9,263 bases of DNA from positions 1-9,263 of the forward strand of contig NZ_JBJGDW010000099.1 in assembly GCF_045062605.1 (NCBI RefSeq), in the 5' to 3' direction. This DNA comes from Deinococcus sp045062605. GTDB lineage: Bacteria; Deinococcota; Deinococci; Deinococcales; Deinococcaceae. The notes under the pieces are model-generated. The model had not been told where the DNA came from. It saw nothing but the letters and a program-made list of their open reading frames with translations, and did no database searches. The position numbers were made by a program, and so were the translations under genes. Position 1 is the first letter of the stretch, and every line of letters begins with the position of its first letter. Positions 1 through 6,326 of this stretch are shown piece after piece.

Positions 1-67
1 TATGGGCATTCTGCGAACTTGCCGGATCACGCTTGCGGCCTTAACGGGGGTTTTCGGGCGATTGAGG

Positions 68-508
68 CTACAACGCGTACTGGCCGTTCGTGTTGACCTC
101 TCTCAGACCCAGGTGGGGGAACAGTTCGGCCAGTCCTTTGTAGTGTGGATTGACGCCGTCGTTGGCTTCGTAGCTCCAGCCCAGCTGCATCATCGAGAGC
201 CGCATGTACGCCCGGTCGAGCTGGGCGACCAAGCTGCGGGCCTCATCGGCGGTCCCGAAAACGCTCATTCTTCCCCGCGCCATGAGCTGATACATGCGGC
301 CCATTTCGGTGTTCTGCATGCCCAGAATGCGCTCGGCCAGCAGGACGGCCAGGCGGCTTTCGCCCAGTGCGGCGGCGGCTTCCTGGTGGCTCCAGGCCCC
401 GTAAAAGTTATCCAGATCGCCGAGAATATCTATCTCTTCAGGGCTTAATGGGTAGCGCAGCTTCTTGTTGGGACCAGGGCGGCTGTAGGTGGAAAATTTG
501 GGCGTCAT
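68..508 (-). CDS. Hypothetical protein, 146 aa
   Basis: I do not recognise the family. The ATG at 508 is preceded by GGAG seven bases upstream, a credible ribosome binding site, and the frame is open to a TAG at 68. The protein is soluble-looking, with no signal peptide and no membrane segment. The N-terminus (about 1-25) is basic and Pro-rich. The middle (about 28-115) is Ala/Leu/Glu-rich and should be mostly helical, with a Met-rich stretch around residues 62-78. The C-terminus is less regular. No catalytic motif or DNA-binding helix-turn-helix stands out. It stands alone: the next convincing minus-strand gene upstream ends at 1382, beyond a terminator-like hairpin, so it probably has its own promoter in 509-700. 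A structural or accessory protein of the mobile element is possible, but no function can be assigned. Confidence 0.6.
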   Translation of the reverse strand: MTPKFSTYSRPGPNKKLRYPLSPEEIDILGDLDNFYGAWSHQEAAAALGESRLAVLLAERILGMQNTEMGRMYQLMARGRMSVFGTADEARSLVAQLDRAYMRLSMMQLGWSYEANDGVNPHYKGLAELFPHLGLREVNTNGQYAL

Positions 509-1202
509 GGGGTCTCCGGTGGTTGAAATGGTGTGGAATATTGGGTGGCGAGGGACGAAATGCAGCGTGTCTGCATACTCAGAGCAGACGAGCCGACGCA
601 GTTTTTGTGCTGTATCTAGTGGAGATTTAGCCCTGTATCAGCGTCGATCTGGCCTGGCAGGAGAGACAGTGATCGTTCATTTGACCTGCCATGGGGGGTC
701 ACGCATCCGGCATTGAGACCGTCCAACCTGTGGCAAACTCGTTCCTTCTGCTCCGAGTTCGGAGGGGTCTGTGGTGGAGGTTCTGGGGCGGCCACCCACT
801 GCGATTCGCTGAAACTGGGTGCCGTGACGGGCATGCAGGACCTTCGTTTGGGCATGACGTCATGGTGCATTGCGCGTGGGTGGAGATGATAGGAGGAACA
901 ATGGGGGTATGGACTTCCTGGGTCTGGGCATGTCTGCATGGTGACGTGCGCGTGGGTGTAAATGTTCGTTGCAGCTCTCCCTCGTAGACAGGGGCAGGGG
1001 GTCACGCTCCGCAAAAAGATGCAGATCTGGATGACTGAGCGCATTGCTGATGTGCCGGAAAGGTGGAGCTGAATCTCGCCTGGATGGCGCACAAAGTCGG
1101 ATGACGCCTGCGCCCGCTAGTGGGATGTCAGGGGTGCAGACGCTTGGGCGTGGACGCTGAGCTGTCCTTCCGAGGGTCTGCGCGTGGGTGGACATCAAAA
1201 GG
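509..1202. other. Gene-poor stretch with degenerate repeats
   Basis: I see no convincing gene here. The open frames on both strands (for example minus 1092-616 and 1198-860, plus 691-987) have no good ribosome binding site. They translate to His/Cys/Pro/Ser-rich strings without domain character, as expected of GC-rich noncoding DNA. The stretch does hold repeats around 849-964 and a third copy of their core at 1180-1190. It also holds a perfect 12-bp palindrome, CATGACGTCATG, at 853-864. It could contain the promoter and leader of the minus-strand gene at 508, or a decayed gene, but I cannot identify either. Confidence 0.5.
849..964. repeat. Two degenerate 40-bp repeats spaced 76 bp
   Basis: Positions 849-888 and 925-964 align without gaps over 40 bp with about 32 identities. 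The shared blocks are TGGGCATG, CATGGTG and TGCGCGTGGGTG. The 11-base core GCGCGTGGGTG recurs a third time at 1180-1190, 232 bp (about three 77-bp steps) after the second copy, but without the flanking blocks. The first copy contains the palindrome CATGACGTCATG. The copies do not lie in a convincing reading frame, so a DNA- or RNA-level role or a decayed tandem array is more likely than protein repeats. Confidence 0.55.
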
Positions 1203-1225
1203 GAGGAGGCCGCGAAGGCCTCCTC
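1203..1225 (-). terminator. Rho-independent terminator-like hairpin
   Basis: GAGGAGGCC (1203-1211) and GGCCTCCTC (1217-1225) form a perfect 9-bp GC-rich stem with a 5-nt loop. On the minus strand the stem is followed by CCTTTT, a short U-run. On the plus strand only TTGT follows. It therefore best serves as terminator of the minus-strand unit whose last gene stops at 1382, about 155 nt upstream. The U-run is weak, so efficiency is uncertain. Confidence 0.5.
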
Positions 1226-1381
1226 TTGTGTCTGCTCAATTCACGCCCATGGGCCGTGCTGGCGCATCAGCGCCTCGGTGACCGTCTCATTTCGTGAAGG
1301 GAGGTCACTGCTTTTTGAGAGACCTGCCCTTGTTGGATGGCCAGGGCTGGATGCGCTTTGGTGCGACGCTTACTCGCGCTT

Positions 1382-2047
1382 CTAGCCGACAGGCTCCGTG
1401 TCTTCCTCGATGGGGAGGCGAAACGGCGGCCAGCCCAACGCCACAGTATTCAACTCGTCCTCTTGAAATGGCACCCGGCGGATCGGCAGACCGGGACCTA
1501 CCCCGTAGACCCGGACCCGCAGCCTTCTTGCCTCTTCGCGGACCACCGTGATCAGCTGCGGTCCGTCCAGCCACCCAGCCTCCAGGGCGCGCTCCAGCAG
1601 GGCTAGTTCACGTCCACGGGCCTGACGCATCGCGTCCACCGCGTCCTCTCCAGGAGCGAGGACGGCTTTGGGCATCACCAGCCAGTGGCCCACCTGGGTG
1701 ATCGGCTGCCGCTGGGAGTACCCTCGATTCCGGTACTTTTGGAGTCGCGCATAGACGGCCTGATCATGGCGGTGGAGGATGTCCTGACAACCCGCGAGGT
1801 ACGCGGCGTTGACCGCGAACAGGTGGGGGGGCAACGTTTCCCGCTGAACGGCATCCGTCCATGACACGGTCTCGGTGATCTCGATCTCGCCGCCCCCAGG
1901 GGACCACCGTCCGAACAGCACGCCAGAGCGGGGCTGATCCCTGGCCTGCCGGTTCTGCCGGAATTGATCGACGACGGGGGGGCTGACCATCACACTGGGG
2001 GGCCGCTGATACGCACCTGGGAGGGTCCGACTCTCTGCTGTTGTCAT
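1382..2047 (-). CDS. Hypothetical protein, possible degenerate JAB/Mov34-like fold
   Basis: Protein of 221 aa. The ATG overlaps the TGA of the upstream gene (ATGA, 2044-2047) and has GGAG nine bases upstream, so translational coupling is likely. No signal peptide or membrane segment is seen. Residues 41-60 (SGVLFG, a turn, then EIEIT) read like the first beta-hairpin of JAB/Mov34 domains, where (E)GGxLxGr...i.It is usual. Residues 120-135 (GHWLVMP then APGED) sit where those enzymes carry the zinc motif GxWHxHP followed by Asp. Here both metal-binding histidines are Leu123 and Met125, so the protein would not be an active JAMM peptidase. Residues 164-194 (LITVV, then RLRVRVY..., then RRVPF) would be the final strands. 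The fold assignment is my inference from pattern alone. The alternative is an unrelated family. It is the last gene of a four-gene unit and is followed by a terminator-like hairpin. Confidence 0.65.
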   Translation of the reverse strand: MTTAESRTLPGAYQRPPSVMVSPPVVDQFRQNRQARDQPRSGVLFGRWSPGGGEIEITETVSWTDAVQRETLPPHLFAVNAAYLAGCQDILHRHDQAVYARLQKYRNRGYSQRQPITQVGHWLVMPKAVLAPGEDAVDAMRQARGRELALLERALEAGWLDGPQLITVVREEARRLRVRVYGVGPGLPIRRVPFQEDELNTVALGWPPFRLPIEEDTEPVG

Positions 2048-2559
2048 TTCTTGATGCTCCTTTCTTCTTGTGGAGGATTCGGCAGTTCCCGAACGGCCTG
2101 CCTCATCTGCTCTACCAGCCAGCCCTGCGCCCTGGCCTGACGCAACAGGTCTTCTCGCGCCTGGCCTAAGGGCATACTCAGGAGAGCAAGCACCACACCC
2201 TCACGGATTCCCTCCCGCAGGGCCTGCACTTCTATGTCGGTCAGTTCCAGGTACCGGCTCCAGGCGCGCACCAGGGTGGCGACTGGGGGCAGGCCCTGGT
2301 CTACAATCGCCTGCTGTGCCCGTTCCTCGGCACTGCCGGCCTCCCAGATGTGCGCCGGATTGTTGCGCAGCCGGATCAAGAGCGTCCTGAGCTGTGCAGG
2401 CTCAACGCCAGCGCGCGTGGCCAGAAGCTGCATGTCGCTGATCCGCCGATCAATGACATAAGTGAGGTGTTCCAGATCCTCGCGGCGACGGGTGGGTAGG
2501 GGTGCATGAACCTCCATTATTTTCGCCCCTGGACGGTAAGGTAGAAGTCGATCAAGCAT
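2044..2559 (-). CDS. Hypothetical helical protein, 171 aa
   Basis: I chose the ATG at 2559 because GGAGG lies six bases upstream. The frame stays open to a GTG at 2715, but that extension has no ribosome binding site and overlaps the small ORF in front. The protein is predicted to be nearly all helical and cytoplasmic. Residues about 45-65 (LLATRAGVEPAQLRTLLIRL) have the spacing of a helix-turn-helix. Residues about 128-148 (DLLRQARAQGW then QMRQAVREL) recall the 'A..eGWsv.qL...V' segments of plasmid-borne ParB-like and similar DNA-binding proteins. Neither match is strong enough for a name. The end of the gene overlaps the start of the next by 4 nt. The start lies 43 nt inside the preceding ORF, so it is an internal member of a coupled operon. 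Confidence 0.7.
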   Translation of the reverse strand: MLDRLLPYRPGAKIMEVHAPLPTRRREDLEHLTYVIDRRISDMQLLATRAGVEPAQLRTLLIRLRNNPAHIWEAGSAEERAQQAIVDQGLPPVATLVRAWSRYLELTDIEVQALREGIREGVVLALLSMPLGQAREDLLRQARAQGWLVEQMRQAVRELPNPPQEERSIKK

Positions 2560-2849
2560 GTCGTTCCTCCAGCTTTTCTTCTCCTTTTCAGAATGGGGAA
2601 GGGGGGCCGGTGCGTGGTGAGACGTTCGCCATGAGGCTGACGGATACCGATGACTGAGAGGGCCGCTTGAGGTGAGGCATCGATGATTGGCGGGAATGCT
2701 GACCCGGTGGGCCACTGTGCAAACAGCCCCCCATAGTGGACGGACGTTTGAGGGTCACTCCTAGAGCTGAGCTGCTGAGCCACAGCAGGGGAGAGCAGCA
2801 CGCGCTGAACCAACCGCAGTAACCGTGTAATCAGATCTAGTAAGCTCAC
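2517..2849 (-). CDS. Small hypothetical ORF, GTG start, 110 aa
   Basis: The GTG start overlaps the TGA of the lipoprotein gene (GTGA, 2846-2849), and no separate ribosome binding site is visible. It would be translated by reinitiation. Residues 1-25 are a Leu/Val-rich amphipathic stretch that could associate with a membrane but is short for a full span. The rest is Pro/Arg-rich, ending with a basic cluster (KRRRK) and a C-terminus read in the overlap with the next gene. Codon third positions in the middle are G/C-rich as in neighbouring genes, which favours a real gene. The alternative is a noncoding spacer of about 285 nt in the operon that happens to stay open. No family is recognised. Confidence 0.45.
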   Translation of the reverse strand: MSLLDLITRLLRLVQRVLLSPAVAQQLSSRSDPQTSVHYGGLFAQWPTGSAFPPIIDASPQAALSVIGIRQPHGERLTTHRPPFPILKRRRKAGGTTCLIDFYLTVQGRK

Positions 2850-3490
2850 AGCCGTTCCACGGTCCAGGTGTTGCCATTCCGCAGGAACACCACGTCAAGC
2901 GGCACGTAGATCGGGTGGTTGCGTGCCGGGCCGAACAATTTCATGATCTCCGGCGTGACCCAGGGGGCCAGCGTGGGAGTCAGGGTGGCTCCTGCCATGA
3001 ATTTGGTGGGATTGATCTGGCGCAAGTTGGCCAGGGCTGTGATCTGGGAGGTGCCCAGACACACGCGTGGGGTGGGGGAGACGGGATTGGTGGCGTGGCT
3101 GAGGACGTCCAGGTAGCGCTGCGTCGGGACGAGCGTGAAGGCCGATTTGCTGATCTCTTTGCGGGTGAAATACTCCTTCTCCACCCACGCCTGGTATTTT
3201 TCACTGCCTTCGTAATCGATGCGCGAGATGGTGATGCCCTGTTTGCCGACGACGGTAAGGGGGCAGAATGGACGCGTACCCAGGGAGAGGTCTTTCTGGA
3301 TCACGGCCAGCAGGGTGGCTTTCATGGAGGACTGGGGGGCAGTGATCTCTGCGACTTCCACTGGTTGCCGCGACTGGGCTTCTGGCTTGGTGGCGCAACT
3401 GGGTAGGCACAGCATTGCGAGCAGAAAAACGGACATCCTCAGAGCCGAACCAATGCTGATGCCAGGGCAATTAGGTGATGCGGACTTCAT
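2846..3490 (-). CDS. Putative lipoprotein, 214 aa
   Basis: The start at 3490 is supported by GGGAGG five bases upstream. The frame is open further upstream to 3859, but that part is antisense to the XRE gene and was rejected. Residues 19-32 (MSVFLLAMLCLPSC) form a hydrophobic core ending in a lipobox (LPSC), so Cys32 would be acylated and the mature protein anchored on the outer side of the cytoplasmic membrane or on the cell envelope. A start at Met19 is an alternative. The mature part has three further cysteines, one in the region around residue 90 (RPFCPL) and one near 160 (RVCLG) being good disulphide candidates. It ends with strands of a beta-rich fold (IYVPLDVVFL then TWTVERL). The family is not recognised. 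It is the first gene of the minus-strand unit and is divergent from the XRE regulator at 3611, which probably controls it. Confidence 0.75.
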   Translation of the reverse strand: MKSASPNCPGISIGSALRMSVFLLAMLCLPSCATKPEAQSRQPVEVAEITAPQSSMKATLLAVIQKDLSLGTRPFCPLTVVGKQGITISRIDYEGSEKYQAWVEKEYFTRKEISKSAFTLVPTQRYLDVLSHATNPVSPTPRVCLGTSQITALANLRQINPTKFMAGATLTPTLAPWVTPEIMKLFGPARNHPIYVPLDVVFLRNGNTWTVERL

Positions 3491-3541
3491 GACTACCTCC
3501 CAAGGGCAACTGCAAAACAGCTCAAACACTGGATCACGATG

Positions 3542-3550
3542 TGCTATACC
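3542..3550 (+). promoter_or_regulatory. Possible extended -10 element for the XRE gene
   Basis: TGCTATACC on the plus strand fits an extended -10 (TGn then TATACC). The hexamer 17 bp upstream (TCAAAC) is a poor -35. It would place the transcript start at the first CCAAGAGTT repeat, about 55 nt before the XRE start codon at 3611. This is suggestive only. Confidence 0.25.
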
Positions 3551-3572
3551 AAGAGTTATAGCGCCAAGAGTT
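3549..3572. promoter_or_regulatory. Paired CCAAGAGTT operator candidates
   Basis: CCAAGAGTT occurs at 3549-3557 and 3564-3572, 15 bp apart, in the intergenic region between the divergent lipoprotein and XRE genes. The copies overlap the predicted promoter elements of both directions. Related elements (CTAAGAG, CCAAGAG) precede the second XRE gene. Binding by one or both XRE proteins is the natural inference. Confidence 0.5.
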
Positions 3573-3584
3573 GCTGTACCACAA
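3555..3584 (-). promoter_or_regulatory. Candidate sigma-70 promoter of the lipoprotein operon
   Basis: On the minus strand TTGTGG (3584-3579) and TATAAC (3560-3555) are separated by 18 bp, a good match to -35 and -10 boxes. It lies 65 to 95 bp in front of the lipoprotein start. The -10 box and the spacer overlap the two CCAAGAGTT repeats, so a protein bound there would block transcription. Confidence 0.45.
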
Positions 3585-3610
3585 CTGACAACGCTGGGCA
3601 GGCTGACGGT

Positions 3611-3862
3611 ATGCCCCGCACGAAGAGAGCGCCCAGCGCCGCCCGGAAACTGTTTGGTCAGCGTCTGCGGGCCGAGAGACACGCACGTGGCCTGACCCTT
3701 GAGGATGTGGGAGAGCAGGCAGATATTGCCTGGAACTACGTGGCGCAGGTGGAGCGGGGTGAGCGCAACATTGGCATCGACAACATGGCGGCGCTGGCCG
3801 ACGCGCTCGGCATGGAACTCGCCAAACTTCTTCTCCCAAAAGAGGAACCGAGACTTCATTGA
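3611..3862 (+). CDS. XRE-family transcriptional regulator, 83 aa
   Basis: Small DNA-binding regulator with one helix-turn-helix (Cro/C1 type) filling residues about 13-70: FGQRLRAERHARGLTLEDVG, then ADIAWNYVAQVERGERN, then IDNMAALADALGMELAKLL. The VERGERN segment at the end of the recognition helix is characteristic of the family. It resembles compact controller-type repressors that consist of this domain alone. I take ATG 3611, with a GGGCAGG-like site about 8 bases upstream. An in-frame ATG at 3539 would add 24 Cys/Ser/Thr-rich residues across the operator region and is less likely. It is divergent from the lipoprotein operon, with paired repeats in between, so it probably represses itself and that operon. 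Confidence 0.85.
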   Translation: MPRTKRAPSAARKLFGQRLRAERHARGLTLEDVGEQADIAWNYVAQVERGERNIGIDNMAALADALGMELAKLLLPKEEPRLH

Positions 3863-4026
3863 TCGGCAAAGTGGGTCTCCAATTCCCGTTGCCTTAAGGC
3901 GTATGCAATGGGTGGTATGGGTCAGGTTTCCAGCGGACTCCGTCTTTAAATAACACTGTCTCTTCCAGAAACTTCCGAAACACGGCGAGGTGAACTAGCG
4001 ACTGGAACAGATTCAAACTCAGCTTT

Positions 4027-4064
4027 TTATTCTCTTGCTAAGAGAATAACATGCTTGCCAAGAG
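4027..4064. promoter_or_regulatory. Operator candidate: 10-bp palindrome plus CCAAGAG copy
   Basis: TTATTCTCTT (4027-4036) and AAGAGAATAA (4040-4049) form a perfect 10-bp inverted repeat around GCT. TTGCTAAGAG (4035-4044) recurs as TTGCCAAGAG at 4055-4064, exactly 20 bp later, that is on the same helix face. It lies 36 to 73 bp before the second XRE start codon, where an autoregulatory operator is expected. The stem has no U-run after it, so it is not a terminator. Confidence 0.5.
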
Positions 4065-4099
4065 TAGTGCAAGATGGATAAGGCGGATAGCGTCACCGG

Positions 4100-4405
4100 G
4101 TGACCAAGCGGCGACGAAGAGGGCTGGAGCGAGTGACGGGTCAGCGCAACATCGTGGGTCAACGCGTGTATCTGGCCCGGCACCGTCACACACCACCCTG
4201 GACCATGCAGCAGCTCAGCGAGGCTGTCGAAGAGGTCACGGGTCTGGAAATCACCGTTGCTACCATCGGTAAAATTGAATCTGGTCAGCGCGGAGCTTAC
4301 GACTGGGAAGTGGCGGCCTTCGCACAGGCCCTGGGTATCAGTGCCGATTGGCTCCTAACGCTAACTGAGCGTCTGAAATTCACGGTCATTCTGAAGGAAA
4401 GCTGA
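4100..4405 (+). CDS. XRE-family transcriptional regulator, 101 aa
   Basis: Helix-turn-helix protein of the Cro/C1 type. Residues about 17-35 (IVGQRVYLARHRH...) form helix 1. WTMQQLSEAVEEVTG is helix 2, with an unusually long turn. ITVATIGKIESGQRGAYDWE covers the recognition helix and its IESGQR end. VAAFAQALGISADWLLTL completes the domain. No extra effector or peptidase domain is present. The start is a GTG, either 4100 (no clear ribosome binding site, very basic TKRRRRG start) or 4133, which has GGAG close in front. An in-frame stop at 4088 rules out anything longer. It runs in the same direction as the first XRE gene, 237 bp behind it, with its own palindromic operator candidate. A second repressor or antagonist in one control circuit is the likely role. 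Confidence 0.82.
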   Translation: MTKRRRRGLERVTGQRNIVGQRVYLARHRHTPPWTMQQLSEAVEEVTGLEITVATIGKIESGQRGAYDWEVAAFAQALGISADWLLTLTERLKFTVILKES

Positions 4406-4757
4406 CTGCGGGCGTACAACTCAATGACGAAAGATATGCTGCCCAGTGTCCCTGTCTCTGGGCCGTGGTCCGTCCCGTCATCATCATGTTGGCGACGGGC
4501 GATGACGTCTGTTACCCCGCCTGCTGATTCAGGAGCGGCGCAGCAGTGACCTCGGTTTCAGTAGAATCGGCAGTTCCGCAAAACGGGGCATGTTGCGCCT
4601 GGAATCCCTCGATACAATCCCCGGTCGGACTGCCCAGCGTACTCGTGCGGCGTTTTCCAGAAGTGCAAGAATTCCCATCCTGGACTGTATTTTTGTGTTT
4701 GCCTGACTTTGCCAGCGGAATCCAACTCTGACGTCGCCCCTATACGCGCGGCCTGTT
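4406..4757. other. Intergenic stretch between convergent genes
   Basis: The stretch lies between the stop of the second XRE gene and the stop of the recombinase. It has several imperfect hairpins: GCCCAG/CTGGGC at 4441-4463, and CGTCATC/GATGACG nearby at about 4475-4511. None has a good U-run, so termination here is only possible. A minus-strand frame from an ATG at about 4678 to a TGA at 4529 (about 49 aa, Leu/Arg-rich) stays open with reasonable codons but has only AGG in front. I do not call it. Confidence 0.4.
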
Positions 4758-5753
4758 TTACCAGCCAGCCAGGTCATCTTTGAGGTCATCGGCGGCGAGT
4801 TGCGCGTAACCCTTGCGGGTGGTGTCCACGGACGCGTGTCCCAGGTGCGCGGCCACGCGCCCGAAATCCTTGACCTGCTGAAGCAGCCGGGTTCCGGCGT
4901 ACTTGCGCCCTGGATGAAAGCCACGGAAGGAGACGCCCGACGCGCGAAAGACCTGAATCAGGTGATAGCGGGCCGCCTGTTGGGTGGCGTACCGGAACAC
5001 ATAGGTCGGCGCGCGGCCTGCTGGCCGGTAGCGTCCATGTTCTGGGCCGCCTGGCGCGTACAGCAAGCGGAACTGTCGGGCCGCCCGGGTGAGGCGCACG
5101 CTCATGGTGACGCGCCGCGTCTTGCGCCCCTTGCCGGAGGTCACGTGAATCCGACGGGCATTCTCGTCGATGTCGTCCCAGGTGAGGCTTAACGCCTCGC
5201 TGATGCGCAGACCTGCATGGGCCACCAGGAAAATCAAGAAAGTAGTGTGCGTGTCGGCGTGTTCCAGGACTTCAACGAGTTCGTCCTCGGTGTAGGGTGG
5301 ACGTTTCTCGATGCCAGAGGTGGGATCTCTAGGAATACGCACGTCGCGGAAGGGGTCTGCGTCGGTGGCCCCGGCCCAGCGCAGGGCGCGGTAGAGCGCG
5401 CCCGCAGCGGCAATTTTGAGTTGTACACCAGCGGGTTTACGGCCACCTGCGAGCATGGCCTGGATGTACCGTTGGGGGTCATGGCGATGCGGGCGCAGTA
5501 AAACGACGGCCTGAGTGTCAGTGTAGGCGAGGTATTGCCGGATGCCCAGCGCGTACGCGTCCAGGGTGCGTGGGCTGGTGAGAATACCGCTGCTGGCATG
5601 GTGGGTCAGGTAGGCGTGTGTGAGGGACAGCAGGGTTTCGGTGTCCCTGTCGCGGGCAGCCATCACGGCGCGGCGACGCAGTTCGTCATCGTGCAGATTC
5701 AGCCAGGTGTCGGCATGGGCGAGGCGGTCACCTTGATACTGGACCAGGGTCAT
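4758..5753 (-). CDS. Tyrosine recombinase / integrase, 331 aa
   Basis: Site-specific DNA recombinase of the phage integrase/Xer type, cleaving and rejoining DNA through a 3'-phosphotyrosine. Residues about 30-130 are the helical SAM-like core-binding domain, and about 150-325 the catalytic domain. All catalytic positions are visible: Arg183 (GLRISE), Lys208 (GKGRK), His280 and Arg283 (HPGR), His306 (LGHAS) and Tyr316 (GYAQL). The order and spacing are normal and the length is typical, so it should be active. I prefer ATG 5753. The frame continues to a GTG at 5816, but that start falls inside the 13-6-13 inverted repeat and adds a low-complexity Ser/Pro stretch. Neither start has a strong ribosome binding site. 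It is convergent with the second XRE gene. The palindrome just upstream may be its recombination site or operator. Confidence 0.92.
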   Translation of the reverse strand: MTLVQYQGDRLAHADTWLNLHDDELRRRAVMAARDRDTETLLSLTHAYLTHHASSGILTSPRTLDAYALGIRQYLAYTDTQAVVLLRPHRHDPQRYIQAMLAGGRKPAGVQLKIAAAGALYRALRWAGATDADPFRDVRIPRDPTSGIEKRPPYTEDELVEVLEHADTHTTFLIFLVAHAGLRISEALSLTWDDIDENARRIHVTSGKGRKTRRVTMSVRLTRAARQFRLLYAPGGPEHGRYRPAGRAPTYVFRYATQQAARYHLIQVFRASGVSFRGFHPGRKYAGTRLLQQVKDFGRVAAHLGHASVDTTRKGYAQLAADDLKDDLAGW

Positions 5754-5807
5754 GGGGTCGAGAGGGGGTGGGGAAGTGGAGTTGGAAGGGTCATGGTTCA
5801 GCCTACA

Positions 5808-5839
5808 CTTTTTCACCTAATGACGTTTAGGTGAAAAAG
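5808..5839. repeat. Perfect 13-6-13 inverted repeat, possible recombinase core site
   Basis: CTTTTTCACCTAA (5808-5820) and TTAGGTGAAAAAG (5827-5839) are perfect inverted arms around a 6-bp spacer, TGACGT. Two 11-13-bp arms around a 6-8-bp spacer is the layout of tyrosine-recombinase core sites such as dif and loxP, and a tyrosine recombinase gene begins 55 bp away. The T-run comes before the stem and the A-run after it in both directions, so it is not a rho-independent terminator. The alternatives are a dimeric repressor's operator for the recombinase gene, or a transcript hairpin covering its leader. Confidence 0.6.
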
Positions 5840-5856
5840 ATAGGGTGTACTTTTGA

Positions 5857-5873
5857 TTCGATAAAGTTCGATA
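5857..5873. repeat. Phased TTCGATA direct repeats
   Basis: TTCGATA at 5857-5863 and 5867-5873, exactly 10 bp apart (one helical turn), 104 to 120 bp upstream of the recombinase start. The spacing suits a protein binding side by side, as with arm-type integrase sites or a regulator. Two short copies can also be chance. Confidence 0.3.
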
Positions 5874-6260
5874 GATATAGCCTGGATTTCGCCGACTTCC
5901 CACTCTGACTCAAACTCCTGATCTCGTTCGGGCTTTGTCTCGAACTTTGTTCATTGATTGACTGAAACAGATCAGAGCAAATGCTGGTATGTCGGCTGAC
6001 TGTGGACTGCCCACTCTGGACTGCTTTTTTGGTCATGCTCAGGGAGCCGCACGGTTCAGGATGTGGCCGTGGATCGATAGCCAGTCCCTTACCGACGTTT
6101 TTCTTTAAGCAGGCCCTGTATCGCTGTTTCTTTGTTCCAATGGATGGCTGAGGGTCGCTGTAAACCGAAAACATACCTTTCGAGACGCCCTTAATTCTGT
6201 CTAGATCAAAACTGCTCTGCCCTGGTTTGTCTGTATCTAAAAAACTGTCAGAAAGGAGTC

Positions 6261-6326
6261 ATGCTAGACGGTCTTTTTCGATCTAGGCCACAGGAGGGGC
6301 AGGAAGGGGGTAGCAAGCGGTTTTGA
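6261..6326 (+). CDS. Possible 21-aa ORF or gene remnant
   Basis: ATG at 6261 with AAAGGAG directly in front (2-nt spacing after GGAG), then MLDGLFRSRPQEGQEGGSKR and a final Phe before TGA. The first residues resemble the start of the 171-aa protein at 2559 (MLDRLLPYRP), which may mean a shared leader or a truncated relative. The frame reopens after the stop for about 13 codons before a TAA at the edge of the insertion sequence. A leader peptide, a broken gene or chance are all possible. Confidence 0.25.
   Translation: MLDGLFRSRPQEGQEGGSKRF

Noticed and set aside
2..448. Plus-strand 148-codon frame
   Set aside because: It is opposite a minus-strand gene with a good ribosome binding site, and its composition is that of a shadow frame.
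616..1198. Two overlapping minus-strand open frames
   Set aside because: They have no ribosome binding site, and their His/Cys/Pro-rich composition is typical of noncoding GC-rich DNA and follows the DNA repeats.
1231..1381. Minus-strand open frame ending in a protein-like C-terminus (MRQHGPWA) before the terminator
   Set aside because: It is closed by a TAA near 1372 and has no usable start codon until the last eight codons.
3491..3859. Upstream extension of the lipoprotein frame to 3859
   Set aside because: It is antisense to the XRE gene, lacks a ribosome binding site and would bury the signal peptide. The start at 3490 has GGGAGG.
4529..4924. Minus-strand frame running out of the recombinase 3' end
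   Set aside because: Most of it is a shadow of the recombinase. The remaining 49-codon part has only weak start signals.
5827..6174. Minus-strand 115-codon frame
   Set aside because: The only Shine-Dalgarno-like bases touch the start codon, the product has no domain, and it overlaps the palindrome.
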